DNA of 13,840 nucleotides from Vulcanimicrobiota bacterium. GTDB lineage: Bacteria > Vulcanimicrobiota > Vulcanimicrobiia > Vulcanimicrobiales > Vulcanimicrobiaceae. Below, in pieces: positions 1 to 6,883 of this stretch. Each line of letters opens with the position of its first letter. Position 1 is the stretch's first letter. The notes under the pieces were generated by a model. It was not told the DNA's origin. It was given only the letters and a program-made list of their open reading frames with translations, and did no database searches. Both the position numbers and the translations under genes were made by a program. The DNA lies in NCBI GenBank assembly GCA_030040695.1, contig JASHTE010000136.1, positions 1-13,840 of the forward strand. The letters are read 5' to 3'.

Positions 1-793
1 AGGCCTCGACCTCGCTCCAGTCGAGCGGCCACGAGACGGGAGCGCCGTCGCGCGCGCGAACGGAGAAGGGCGAGACGAGCGTCTTGCCGTGCCCGACCTG
101 CACGTAGTCGATGTAGACGGCGCCCCGGCGGCGCTTTGCGATCATGCGCTCGAGCGTTACGAGATCGCCGCACGCGTGCGCGGCGCGACGCGCGACGAGC
201 TCGGCGAAGATCTTTGCCTGCTCGTACGAGTGGCCGCGCGCCAGCGGCACGACGACGTGCAGGCCCGTGCCGCCGGTCGTCTTCACGAGCGGCGAAAGCC
301 CCGTCTCGACGAGTGCGTCGCGTATCTCGAGGGTAACCGTCGCAAGTGTTTTCAGCGTGCACTCCTCTCCGGGATCGAGGTCGAAGAGGACGAAGTCCGG
401 TTCATCGAGCGACCCGACGCGCGAGGTCCAGATGTGCAGGACGATCGCAGCGAGATTGGCCAGATAGACAAGCGTCGGGGCGTCGTCACAAACGACGTAC
501 GTGATCTTCGCCCGCCGCCCGCCGGGGCTCGAGAGCGTGACGCGATGCACCCATTGCGGCATGCCCTGCGGAATGTTCTTCTCGAAGAACGATCCCGCTG
601 CAACGCCGTTCGGATAGCGTTCCAGCGTGAGGGGGCGACCTTTCAAGTACGGCACGATCGCCTCGCGCACGCGATAGTAGTAGTCGATGAGATCGCGTTT
701 CGTGTAGCCGTCGCGCGGCCACAGCACCTTGTCGAGATTCGAGAGCGAGAGCGTGCGGTTCTCGACGCGCGCCTCGGTACGTTTCTCCGCCAT
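1..793 (-). CDS. ligD: LigD-type NHEJ polymerase/primase domain protein (3' end cut by window edge)
   Basis: This is a stand-alone polymerase domain of the LigD/archaeo-eukaryotic primase family, which fills and extends DNA ends during non-homologous end joining. My translation starts MAEKRTEARVENRTLSLSNL and 264 codons are visible. Family domains run about 290-300 aa, so only the C-terminal tail is missing. Seen: NLDKVLWP and YPNG near the N-terminus, the acidic metal motif FDLDPGEE in mid-protein, KTTGGTGLHVVVPL after it, and YIDYVQVGHGKTLVSPFSVR followed by GAPVSWPL near the edge, all in the order expected of PolDom. The ATG at 793-791 lies nine bases after the ligase stop, with a GGGCGGTAGG purine-rich stretch just upstream, so the two genes are co-transcribed. 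It is odd that the polymerase is a separate gene rather than fused to the ligase. Family assignment is secure; the symbol denotes the LigD polymerase portion. Confidence 0.93.
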   Translation of the reverse strand, partial: MAEKRTEARVENRTLSLSNLDKVLWPRDGYTKRDLIDYYYRVREAIVPYLKGRPLTLERYPNGVAAGSFFEKNIPQGMPQWVHRVTLSSPGGRRAKITYVVCDDAPTLVYLANLAAIVLHIWTSRVGSLDEPDFVLFDLDPGEECTLKTLATVTLEIRDALVETGLSPLVKTTGGTGLHVVVPLARGHSYEQAKIFAELVARRAAHACGDLVTLERMIAKRRRGAVYIDYVQVGHGKTLVSPFSVRARDGAPVSWPLDWSEVEA

Positions 794-802
794 CCTACCG
801 CC

Positions 803-2380
803 CTATTGCGGGATCTCGCGCACGACGTCTTTCGCGTCTTTGTCAGTGCGCAAGCCCAAGAACGCCGCCTGGCGTACGAGCCCGTCGCGCGTCCACTCGG
901 CAAAGCGTATTTGCGCGACGAGCTTCGGCTCCACGTAGTGCGCTCCGCGAAGCACATCTCCGCGCGCGAACGGGGACGTCTTACGCGACAGCCTCTTGAG
1001 TGCCGCATGAAGCTCGCGCAGGCGCTCCTCGCTGAAGCCCGTGCCGACGTTGCCGGCGTAAACGAGTTTGCCGCGTTCGTATGCGCCGAGCAGCAGCGAG
1101 CCGAAACCGGCGCGCGTCCCTTGCGGGTCGGTCCAGCCTCCGATCACGAGCTCCTGTTCGAGGTGCGCTTTGATCTTCAGCCAATCTTTGCTACGCCTCT
1201 CTTCGTAGAGAGAGTCGCGTCGCTTCGCGACGACACCCTCGAGCCCACGCTTGCGAGCGAGCGCGAAGAACGACTTGCCTCTGCCGACGATGTGCTTCGA
1301 GAAGAGCACGAGGTCGCGATCGCGGATGAGCTGTTCGAGCAGGGCTTTGCGCTCTTCGAGCGGCTCTCGCCGTAGATCCCGTCCGTCGGCATAAATGAGA
1401 TCGAAGACGACGTAGACGATCGGCACCTTCGTCTTCGCCGCGTCTTGCAGCTTTTGAAAGCTCGAGCGGCCCTGCTTATCGAGAGAGCACAGCTCGCCGT
1501 CCACCTCGATCGGAATCGAAGAGAACGCCTGCGCCAGCCCCGCCGCCTGTGGAAATCGCTTGAGGAGGTCGAGGCCGTTGCGCGAGCTCAAGCGTAGCTT
1601 TCCCTCCGCGTCGACTGCGCAGATCGCTCGATAACCGTCCCACTTGATCTCGAAGAGCCAGTTGTCATCGTCGAATGGCGCGCCCACGAGCGTCGCGAGC
1701 ATGACGCTCTTGAGCGTGGGCATCGGGTCGCGCCGCGCTTTCGCCAACGGTGCCGCGGCGTGGCGCGCCGCCGGGCGCGATTTCCACGTGCGCGATTTCG
1801 GGTCGTGGCCGATCTCGTCGAGCGATTTCCCGCTCTTCACCGAGCGGGAGTGGCGCATGATGTCCCAGCTCGTCTTCGAATACTCGTCGCGGTCCTTGAA
1901 GAGGAGCCATGGATCGCCGCTCTCGCCCTCTCGCGGTTTGATCCGCACGAGCGTGAAGAGTCCGTTGAGCTTCTCACCGTGCAGGATGAACTTGATCTTG
2001 CCCTTCTCGATCTCTTTCGACGGACTCGTGCCCTCTGCAAGATCGTACGTGCCGCGATCCCATACGATGACACTGCCGGCACCATATTGCCCTTGCGGAA
2101 TGTTCCCTTCGAAGTCGCGGTAGTCGAGCGGATGGTCCTCGACCCGCATCGCCAAGCGCCGCTCTCCGGGAACGAGCGTCGGCCCCTTCGGCACGGCCCA
2201 GGAGGCGAGCGCGCCTCCTGCTTCGAGGCGAAAATCCCAATGGAGGCGCGACGCGTGATGCATCTGCACGACGAAGCGCCGCTTCTCCGACCGCTCGCGT
2301 GTTCCGCGCGGCTCCGGCGTGCTGCTGAAGTCGCGCTTCTTGCGATAGGTTTCGAGCGAGGATTTACGCCGACCGGCCAC
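803..2380 (-). CDS. ligD: ATP-dependent DNA ligase with N-terminal 3'-phosphoesterase domain (LigD PE-LIG half)
   Basis: This 525-aa protein trims 3' ends and seals double-strand breaks in bacterial NHEJ. Residues about 35-175 are the phosphoesterase domain, with the expected metal and catalytic residues visible: H41/H42, H47, D49 and R51 in HHASRLHWDFRLE, then H83 and Y87 before FEGNIPQGQYGAG. A basic linker follows to about 220. The ligase adenylation domain begins near 225, with nucleotidyl lysine K246 in EIKWDGYR, SSRNG (266-269 region), EVDGELCSLD (292 on), VVFDLIY, EGVVAK (381-386) and DWLKIK (399-404). An OB-fold with ELVIGGWTDP and FGSLLLG ends the protein. All core motifs look intact. 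The start is GTG at 2380-2378; an in-frame TGA lies three codons upstream, so no longer start exists. It overlaps the upstream small gene by 17 bases and is followed by the polymerase gene. Ku is expected as its partner but is not in view. Confidence 0.95.
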   Translation of the reverse strand: MAGRRKSSLETYRKKRDFSSTPEPRGTRERSEKRRFVVQMHHASRLHWDFRLEAGGALASWAVPKGPTLVPGERRLAMRVEDHPLDYRDFEGNIPQGQYGAGSVIVWDRGTYDLAEGTSPSKEIEKGKIKFILHGEKLNGLFTLVRIKPREGESGDPWLLFKDRDEYSKTSWDIMRHSRSVKSGKSLDEIGHDPKSRTWKSRPAARHAAAPLAKARRDPMPTLKSVMLATLVGAPFDDDNWLFEIKWDGYRAICAVDAEGKLRLSSRNGLDLLKRFPQAAGLAQAFSSIPIEVDGELCSLDKQGRSSFQKLQDAAKTKVPIVYVVFDLIYADGRDLRREPLEERKALLEQLIRDRDLVLFSKHIVGRGKSFFALARKRGLEGVVAKRRDSLYEERRSKDWLKIKAHLEQELVIGGWTDPQGTRAGFGSLLLGAYERGKLVYAGNVGTGFSEERLRELHAALKRLSRKTSPFARGDVLRGAHYVEPKLVAQIRFAEWTRDGLVRQAAFLGLRTDKDAKDVVREIPQ

Positions 2381-2525
2381 GGCGCCTCATGAGATTGAGA
2401 ATCAGCAAGATAATCGCGACGACCAATAGGATGTGAATGCTCCACCCGATAAGGTGGAAGAGGAGCCATCCGACGAGCCACAGGACGAAGCAGATAACGA
2501 TGAGCGTCCAAAGCAACTGAGCCAT
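2364..2525 (-). CDS. Small two-helix membrane protein, lmo0937/DUF5670-like
   Basis: A 53-aa very hydrophobic protein starting MAQLLWTLIVICFVLWLVGW and ending in a basic tail MRRRGRSA. Two membrane segments are visible, about residues 4-22 and 28-46, separated by a short FHLIGWSIH turn; the basic C-terminus predicts a cytoplasmic end. The pattern LLWT...LWLVG...HILLVVAII matches the lmo0937/DUF5670 family of small membrane proteins, whose biochemical role is unknown. The Listeria namesake is known as a SigB-regulated gene; whether that holds here is inference. The start is ATG 2525-2523, chosen because a strong AAGGAG lies five bases upstream and because a longer in-frame extension to 2645 would add a non-membrane leader. 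It overlaps the ligase start by 17 bases, so the two are probably translationally coupled. It heads the repair operon, and its link to NHEJ may be only positional. Confidence 0.8.
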   Translation of the reverse strand: MAQLLWTLIVICFVLWLVGWLLFHLIGWSIHILLVVAIILLILNLMRRRGRSA

Positions 2526-2530
2526 ACCCT

Positions 2531-2536
2531 CTCCTT
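2531..2536 (-). promoter_or_regulatory. Shine-Dalgarno AAGGAG that fixes the start of the small membrane gene
   Basis: Read on the minus strand, AAGGAG is followed by AGGGT and then ATG, a five-base spacing. It is the clearest ribosome binding site in the window and decides the 53-aa start over upstream in-frame alternatives. Confidence 0.7.
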
Positions 2537-2544
2537 CACGCATT

Positions 2545-4071
2545 ATGCCCGACTTCCGCTTCTCACCTCGGCAGAACCACGCGCACGAGATCCCCTGGCG
2601 CCCGTGGTCGAGCGAGGCATTCGCGCAGGCGGAACGCGAGCACAAGCCGATTCTCCTTGCGATCTCCGCGGTCTGGTGTCACTGGTGCCACGTCATGGAC
2701 GAGACGACCTACTCCGATCCCGAGGTCATCGATTCGATTCGCAAACACTTCGTGCCGGTGCGCGTCGACAACGACGAGCGCCCCGACGTCAACGCGCGTT
2801 ACAACATGGGGGGCTGGCCTTCGACCGTATTCCTCGCGCCCGACGGAACCACGCTGACCGGCGCGACCTACCTTCCGTCCGAGCAGATGCGTTCCGTCCT
2901 CGAAGAGGTGGCGCGCTGGTACGACGAGCATCGCGAGGAGGTTGCGCGTCGCGCAGCTGAGATACACGCTGCGCAACGCTTCAGCGAGGCGGCGCCGCCG
3001 GAATCTCTGCTTCCGCAGAGTGTCGAAACCTTCGCGCAGGGAATCGCGCAGAACTTCGATGAACAGTACGGCGGCTTCGGTGACGCGCCGAAGTTTCCGC
3101 AGCCGGAGCTGCTCGAGTTTCTGCTCCTCGAGTCAGAGATGAGCGGCAACGAGCGCTACGTCAGTATGGTGGTCAAGACACTGCTCGCGATGGCGCGCGG
3201 CGGTATGTACGATCACGTCGAAGGCGGCTTCTTTCGCTACTCGACGACGCGCGACTGGTCGATCCCGCACTTCGAGAAGATGGCCGAAGATCAGGCAGGG
3301 CTCATCCGCGTGCTCGCACTGCTGCTCGCGCGGGTACATCATGAGGAGCTGCGCGCGACGTTGCACTCCACGATTGGGTACGTGACGAAAGTCTTGCGCG
3401 ATCCCGCCACCGAGTTCTTTGCCGGAAGTCAAGATGCCGATGAAGCGTACTACGCACTTCCGCTCGACCAGCGCCGGGCACGCGAGGCGCCGTACGTCGA
3501 TCGCACGCTCTACGCCGATCGCAACGCCGCCCTTGCTGGGGCGCTCGTTCGCGCCGGTGCAACGCTCGACGACGACGCGATCGTCGCCATCGGGACACAG
3601 ACGCTCGACGCTCTCGACGAACGACTGCGCGACGGCGACGAGTTGCTCTATCACGTCCAACGGCCTGGGGAGGAGCCGAGCGTTCGCGGCTTGCTCGCCG
3701 ACCAAGTATCCTACCTGCGCGCGCTGCTCGACGCTCGTGACGTCACCGGCGAAGCGCGCTTCCTCGACCGTGCCGTTGCGCTGTTCGACGCAATCGAGCG
3801 ACGGTTCTCTGCCGAAGGCGACGGCTTCTACGATCATGCGGGAATCGAGGAGCGACTCGGACGCCTCGCTCTCACCGACCGGCCGATCACCGACAACGCG
3901 CTCCTTGCCGAGTCGCTCATTCGGCTTTCGACCGCGCGCGGCGACGAGCGCTATCGCGCAATTGCGCAGAGAATTCTTCTCCTCTACGCGAAGACGTTTG
4001 CGCATGCAGGGGCTTTCGCCGCAGCCTATGCGCGCGCGCTTCGCCGGTTTCTTTCGCCGTCACTCGTTTGA
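2545..4071 (+). CDS. DUF255 thioredoxin-fold protein, YyaL/SPATA20 family (short form)
   Basis: A 508-aa protein of the DUF255 (thioredox_DsbH) family, which couples an N-terminal thioredoxin fold to a C-terminal alpha/alpha-toroid resembling glycan epimerases and hydrolases. Its reaction is not established. Seen: NHAHEIPWRPW then AVWCHWCHVMDETTYSD, giving a CxxC at C45/C48 flanked by histidines; VRVDNDERPDVNARY; cis-proline motif GGWPST (P92); and GGFFRYSTTRDWSIPHFEKM, the hallmark toroid motif. There is no signal peptide, so it is probably cytoplasmic. Most relatives are 600-700 aa; here the toroid appears condensed, for example HFEKM is followed directly by AEDQAGL. The start is ATG 2545: an in-frame TGA at 2518 rules out a longer ATG/GTG start and the family N-terminus needs this one. 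No Shine-Dalgarno is visible, and the start is only 19 bases from the divergent gene. The 3' end is overlapped by the next gene. Confidence 0.9.
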   Translation: MPDFRFSPRQNHAHEIPWRPWSSEAFAQAEREHKPILLAISAVWCHWCHVMDETTYSDPEVIDSIRKHFVPVRVDNDERPDVNARYNMGGWPSTVFLAPDGTTLTGATYLPSEQMRSVLEEVARWYDEHREEVARRAAEIHAAQRFSEAAPPESLLPQSVETFAQGIAQNFDEQYGGFGDAPKFPQPELLEFLLLESEMSGNERYVSMVVKTLLAMARGGMYDHVEGGFFRYSTTRDWSIPHFEKMAEDQAGLIRVLALLLARVHHEELRATLHSTIGYVTKVLRDPATEFFAGSQDADEAYYALPLDQRRAREAPYVDRTLYADRNAALAGALVRAGATLDDDAIVAIGTQTLDALDERLRDGDELLYHVQRPGEEPSVRGLLADQVSYLRALLDARDVTGEARFLDRAVALFDAIERRFSAEGDGFYDHAGIEERLGRLALTDRPITDNALLAESLIRLSTARGDERYRAIAQRILLLYAKTFAHAGAFAAAYARALRRFLSPSLV

Positions 4072-5590
4072 GATAGCCTGCGCTTGCGTGCTCCTCATCG
4101 GGGCAGCACTTCGATTCTACGATCTCTCAGGCGTCCCAACCGAGCTCATCCCCGACGAGATCGACCTCTACAACTCTGCGCAGAGCATCGTCACGACCGG
4201 ACACGACGTCGACGGAACCCTCAAGCCCTTTCTCGCCGGCAGCTTCACGCGCGACCCGCCGATGTACGCGTTTTTCGGATACGCCTCGAGCCTCGTTTTC
4301 GGGAGGAATCCCGTCGGTCTTCGCGTTCCCGCGGCGGCATTCGGCGTCATCTCGATCGCACTCATCTACGGGATCGCATTCGAGCTCACGCGGCGGCGCG
4401 ACATTGCGCTCGTTGCCGCATTCGTTCAAGCGACGCAGCCTATCTTCGTGCACTTCTCCCGTGTCGCGTGGGAGCCCGCCTCGGAGCTGCCGTTTCTCCT
4501 CGGCGGTCTGTACGTGCTGCTGCGGGCCGCTCGCAGGAACTATCCGCTCAAAGAGATTGCGCTTGGGGCCTTCCTGCTCGCGTTGACCACGTACACGTAC
4601 ATGGCGGGCTGGTTCTACGCACTGCTCTTGGGTGGCGGTCTCATGCTCGTCGCGGCATGGCATTCACGCTCTCGCCACGCCTGGATTGGAGGCCTGGTTG
4701 CACTTGCGATCTGGTGCGTGGTATCGGCCCCGGCGTTCTGGATGCTCTTGGGCGACCCCCTCACACACGGCAAGATCGACCGCATCGCGACGTTCGCGAA
4801 CGGTGTCTCGTGGCAGACGATCGGCATCTTCTTTTCGAACTACGCAAGGCATTTTCACTGGTCGTATCTCGTGACAACCGGAGATCCGCAGCCAGGACGG
4901 ACCTGGCGATACCTCGTCGGATTCGGCGCATTTTACTGGTGGGTCGTTGCGCTCGCCGTGGTTGGCCTCTTCGTGGTGCCGCGCTACGTCAGCGGCCGTG
5001 CTACGCAACTTTGGCTTTGGCTCTGGTTTCTCGCGTACCCACTCGGCGGTGCGCTCACGAACGAAGCGGTCCCGAACGCGCCCAGAACGCTCGCCGGCGC
5101 ACCGGTCTTCTCAGTCCTTGCTGCGCTTGGATTCGCCGCGCTGCTCGACGCCGCACAGGCGGCTGCCCCGCAGCGCCTCAAGGGCGCTTCGCGGCCGGCC
5201 ATCTCTGCACTCTTCATCGCAAACGGGGCGCTCTCCGTCGTCCTCTTCGCATTCTTCTATTTCACGCAGTACGTTCACGTATACTCGAACGCCTGGAGCT
5301 CGGGGTCGAGCGCGCTCTTCGCTGCGATCCGCGCGCGCTCCACGGAATACGCGCGCCTTTGCTTCTCGGTGTACCCCGCTTGGTTCGCGACCGACGTCTA
5401 CTTTAGGTTTTATCTCTCCGATGTTCCACTGCAACAGATAGAGAACGTTACCGATCCACTCTGCTACCGCAGCGGCACGCTCATCGCAAGCGATTGGGAC
5501 GACCCCATAACGCGCGCGGGCTTCACCGAGCTCACGCGCATCAAAGACGTGGACGGTAACTACTATGCCATATTGTATGGAAAAAGATGA
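4028..5590 (+). CDS. GT-C glycosyltransferase, GT39/ArnT-PMT-like, multi-pass membrane
   Basis: A 520-aa polytopic protein that fits the dolichyl/undecaprenyl-phosphate-sugar-dependent GT-C transferases (PMT/ArnT/GT39). These move a sugar from a lipid phosphate donor to a protein or lipid at the outer face of the membrane. Residues about 14-30 are the first membrane helix (CACVLLIGAALRFYDL), followed by the loop motif ELIPDEIDLYNSAQSI with the acidic DE pair at 43-44 that is typical of the GT-C active site, and then RDPPMYAFFGY. Around ten further helices follow, and a non-membrane tail ends LYGKR. Start choice is uncertain: ATG 4028 overlaps the DUF255 gene by 44 bases, ATG 4004 by 68; I prefer 4028 because it places the basic MRARFAGFFRRH just before the first helix. 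The open frame extends far upstream but only as a shadow of DUF255. Donor and acceptor cannot be told. It converges on the tandem paralogs. Confidence 0.85.
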   Translation: MRARFAGFFRRHSFEIACACVLLIGAALRFYDLSGVPTELIPDEIDLYNSAQSIVTTGHDVDGTLKPFLAGSFTRDPPMYAFFGYASSLVFGRNPVGLRVPAAAFGVISIALIYGIAFELTRRRDIALVAAFVQATQPIFVHFSRVAWEPASELPFLLGGLYVLLRAARRNYPLKEIALGAFLLALTTYTYMAGWFYALLLGGGLMLVAAWHSRSRHAWIGGLVALAIWCVVSAPAFWMLLGDPLTHGKIDRIATFANGVSWQTIGIFFSNYARHFHWSYLVTTGDPQPGRTWRYLVGFGAFYWWVVALAVVGLFVVPRYVSGRATQLWLWLWFLAYPLGGALTNEAVPNAPRTLAGAPVFSVLAALGFAALLDAAQAAAPQRLKGASRPAISALFIANGALSVVLFAFFYFTQYVHVYSNAWSSGSSALFAAIRARSTEYARLCFSVYPAWFATDVYFRFYLSDVPLQQIENVTDPLCYRSGTLIASDWDDPITRAGFTELTRIKDVDGNYYAILYGKR

Positions 5591-5695
5591 TCTCTAGGGA
5601 GCGCTGATTTGGCTCAGGCCTAGGAGCCGACTGGGTGAAGTTTACTATGGTAAATGAACCCCGAGGCGACAACGGCATGAAGCAAATCAGGCTTA
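5591..5695. other. Convergent intergenic gap with nested inverted repeats
   Basis: This is the largest gap in the window, between a plus-strand gene ending at 5590 and a minus-strand gene ending at 5696. It is less GC-rich than its surroundings. An outer perfect 8-base inverted repeat, CTGATTTG (5604-5611) and CAAATCAG (5683-5690), encloses two hairpins: GGCTC (5611-5615) with GAGCC (5624-5628), and TTTAC (5641-5645) with GTAAA (5650-5654), the latter extended by GGGT (5633-5636) with ACCC (5658-5661) across a small internal loop. There is no T-tract on either strand, so it is not a textbook intrinsic terminator. It may be a bidirectional transcription end, a decayed small mobile element, or a structured RNA. 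No convincing coding frame is seen. Confidence 0.5.
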
Positions 5696-6883
5696 CTAGT
5701 TGCCCGTGCGGAAGAATGTGTCCCAATACCAAACCCCCCAAGCACCGACGAGCGCGCTGTACGCGCAGAGCGCGATGCCCCACCTCGGGAAGCGCTCGCG
5801 GACGCCGAGCGCCATGAGCACGAGAATGAACGGCGCAAAATCGAGCGCATGGCGCATGCCGAACTGGTACCAGCCGTCCAAATAGTACAAGATGCTCGGC
5901 GTTGCCACCAGCACGACCGTACTCCACAGCGCGATCACGAGCCGGCGCGGCTCGCGCGCGAGAAAGGCCAAAATCATCGCCGGGCTCGCGAAGGTGAGCG
6001 CGACCCCGTGTGGATCGACTTTGAAGATCGGCCACTGCGCCTGCTGTCGCCACTCAGAGAGCAGCGGGCTTTGCAGAAAGAACGAGTAGAGCTCGTACGG
6101 CACATAGCTCACTCTGAACGGTGACCCCGTCGGCTGCCCCCATACGTCTTGGTGATAGAAGAGCGTGTAGCCGATGTCGAACGGAGTTCCCCAACGCGCT
6201 TCGTTGTAGAGCACCCAGAGTAGTGCAACCGGCACGAGAACCGCGAGTGACGAGTAGAGTGCGGCCTTTCGACTCGCTCCACTCGGGCTCAGGAGAACAA
6301 ATAGGTAGAACGGAACCGCAAAGATGAGCGTGAAACGCGACTCGAAGGCGCACGCGGCCAAGAGCATGACGAGCCACGCGCGACGTTTTCCGGTGAGCTC
6401 GAGCAGCGCGAGCAACGTCGCACAGACAGCGGCCGTGTGCGCGACGAACCAGACGTCGCCGAGCATCGAGCACCACCACAGGTCCGTGCCTGCGAAGAGG
6501 AAGAGCACGAGTACCGCGGTTGTCCACGTCGAGCATCCGAGGCGCGTGCAGAGCATCCAGGCGGCGCCGACCGCGACGACGCAGAGGAAAATCGCAAGCG
6601 CCGTTTGATTCGCGGCAAGGCCCCAGAGAGCGACGAGCGGCATCATCAAGAGCGCCGGGAACGGCCCTTCGATGATCGTCGGCTTCCCATTGTAGACGAG
6701 GGCGTCGACGGTGTTCGGACCCGGCCAGTGTTCGATCGTCACGCGCCCGTGCAGAAATGCGTCGGCGAGAAAGACGTAGTTGTTATAGGGGGTCGAGCGC
6801 CCTTGCGATGCGGCTAACAAGAGCACGAGGCACGCCGCGCACGCATACACCCACGCGGGAACGCGCGCGGCGAGCCGCCTCAC
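5696..6883 (-). CDS. Polytopic membrane protein, GT-C-like, second copy of a tandem pair
   Basis: A 395-aa protein with roughly ten membrane segments and no recognised catalytic signature. It is a clear paralog of the gene just upstream (6880-8064). Shared blocks in the same order are NYVxLAxAxLxG, the EGPFPALLMMP type segment, GTDLWWCSMLGDVWF, GKRRAWLVM, AACAFESRFTL, WVLYNEARWGT, YHQD, and QFGMRHALDF. The layout recalls bacterial GT-C-like integral membrane proteins (HGR...Y.GK.Y...GPFPALL), usually annotated as hypothetical or GT39; sugar transfer is therefore inference. I chose the GTG start at 6883-6881 because its TG forms a GTGA overlap with the upstream stop and because it aligns with the paralog N-terminus; ATG starts further upstream (6916, 6964) would overlap the upstream gene more. 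The protein ends at the 5591-5695 gap and is the last gene of the operon. Confidence 0.75.
   Translation of the reverse strand: MRRLAARVPAWVYACAACLVLLLAASQGRSTPYNNYVFLADAFLHGRVTIEHWPGPNTVDALVYNGKPTIIEGPFPALLMMPLVALWGLAANQTALAIFLCVVAVGAAWMLCTRLGCSTWTTAVLVLFLFAGTDLWWCSMLGDVWFVAHTAAVCATLLALLELTGKRRAWLVMLLAACAFESRFTLIFAVPFYLFVLLSPSGASRKAALYSSLAVLVPVALLWVLYNEARWGTPFDIGYTLFYHQDVWGQPTGSPFRVSYVPYELYSFFLQSPLLSEWRQQAQWPIFKVDPHGVALTFASPAMILAFLAREPRRLVIALWSTVVLVATPSILYYLDGWYQFGMRHALDFAPFILVLMALGVRERFPRWGIALCAYSALVGAWGVWYWDTFFRTGN
6263..6295. repeat. Candidate dispersed palindromic repeat fragment inside the second paralog
   Basis: On the plus strand the segment reads CCTTTCGACTCGCTCCACTC followed by GGGCTCAGGAG. 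It resembles the widespread bacterial repeat of the general form CCTTCGACTCGCTCCGCTCGCTCAGGATGAC, recalled from memory. It encodes the short hydrophilic loop PSGASRKA between two helices. It lies at the same protein position as the candidate repeat in the sister gene. Repeat status is inference. Confidence 0.35.

Noticed and set aside
89..1375. A 428-codon plus-strand open frame
   Set aside because: It lies antisense to the LigD polymerase and ligase genes, whose motifs are unmistakable; the translation is arginine/alanine-rich with no family signature. It is typical shadow coding in GC-rich DNA.
3133..4005. A 290-codon minus-strand open frame
   Set aside because: It is antisense to the DUF255 gene, with a composition typical of shadow frames and no recognisable motif.
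3419..4027. A possible 200-residue N-terminal extension of the glycosyltransferase
   Set aside because: The frame is open, but it is the shadow of DUF255 codons and gives a Ser/Arg/Thr-rich sequence unlike any GT-C N-terminus.
5568..5580. Hairpin CCATA-TTG-TATGG near the end of the glycosyltransferase gene as an intrinsic terminator
   Set aside because: It is followed by A residues on the plus strand, not T, and the stem is only five AT-rich pairs inside the coding region.
5611..5628. GGCTC/GAGCC hairpin as an intrinsic terminator
   Set aside because: No T-tract follows on either strand; I keep it only as part of a wider structured gap.
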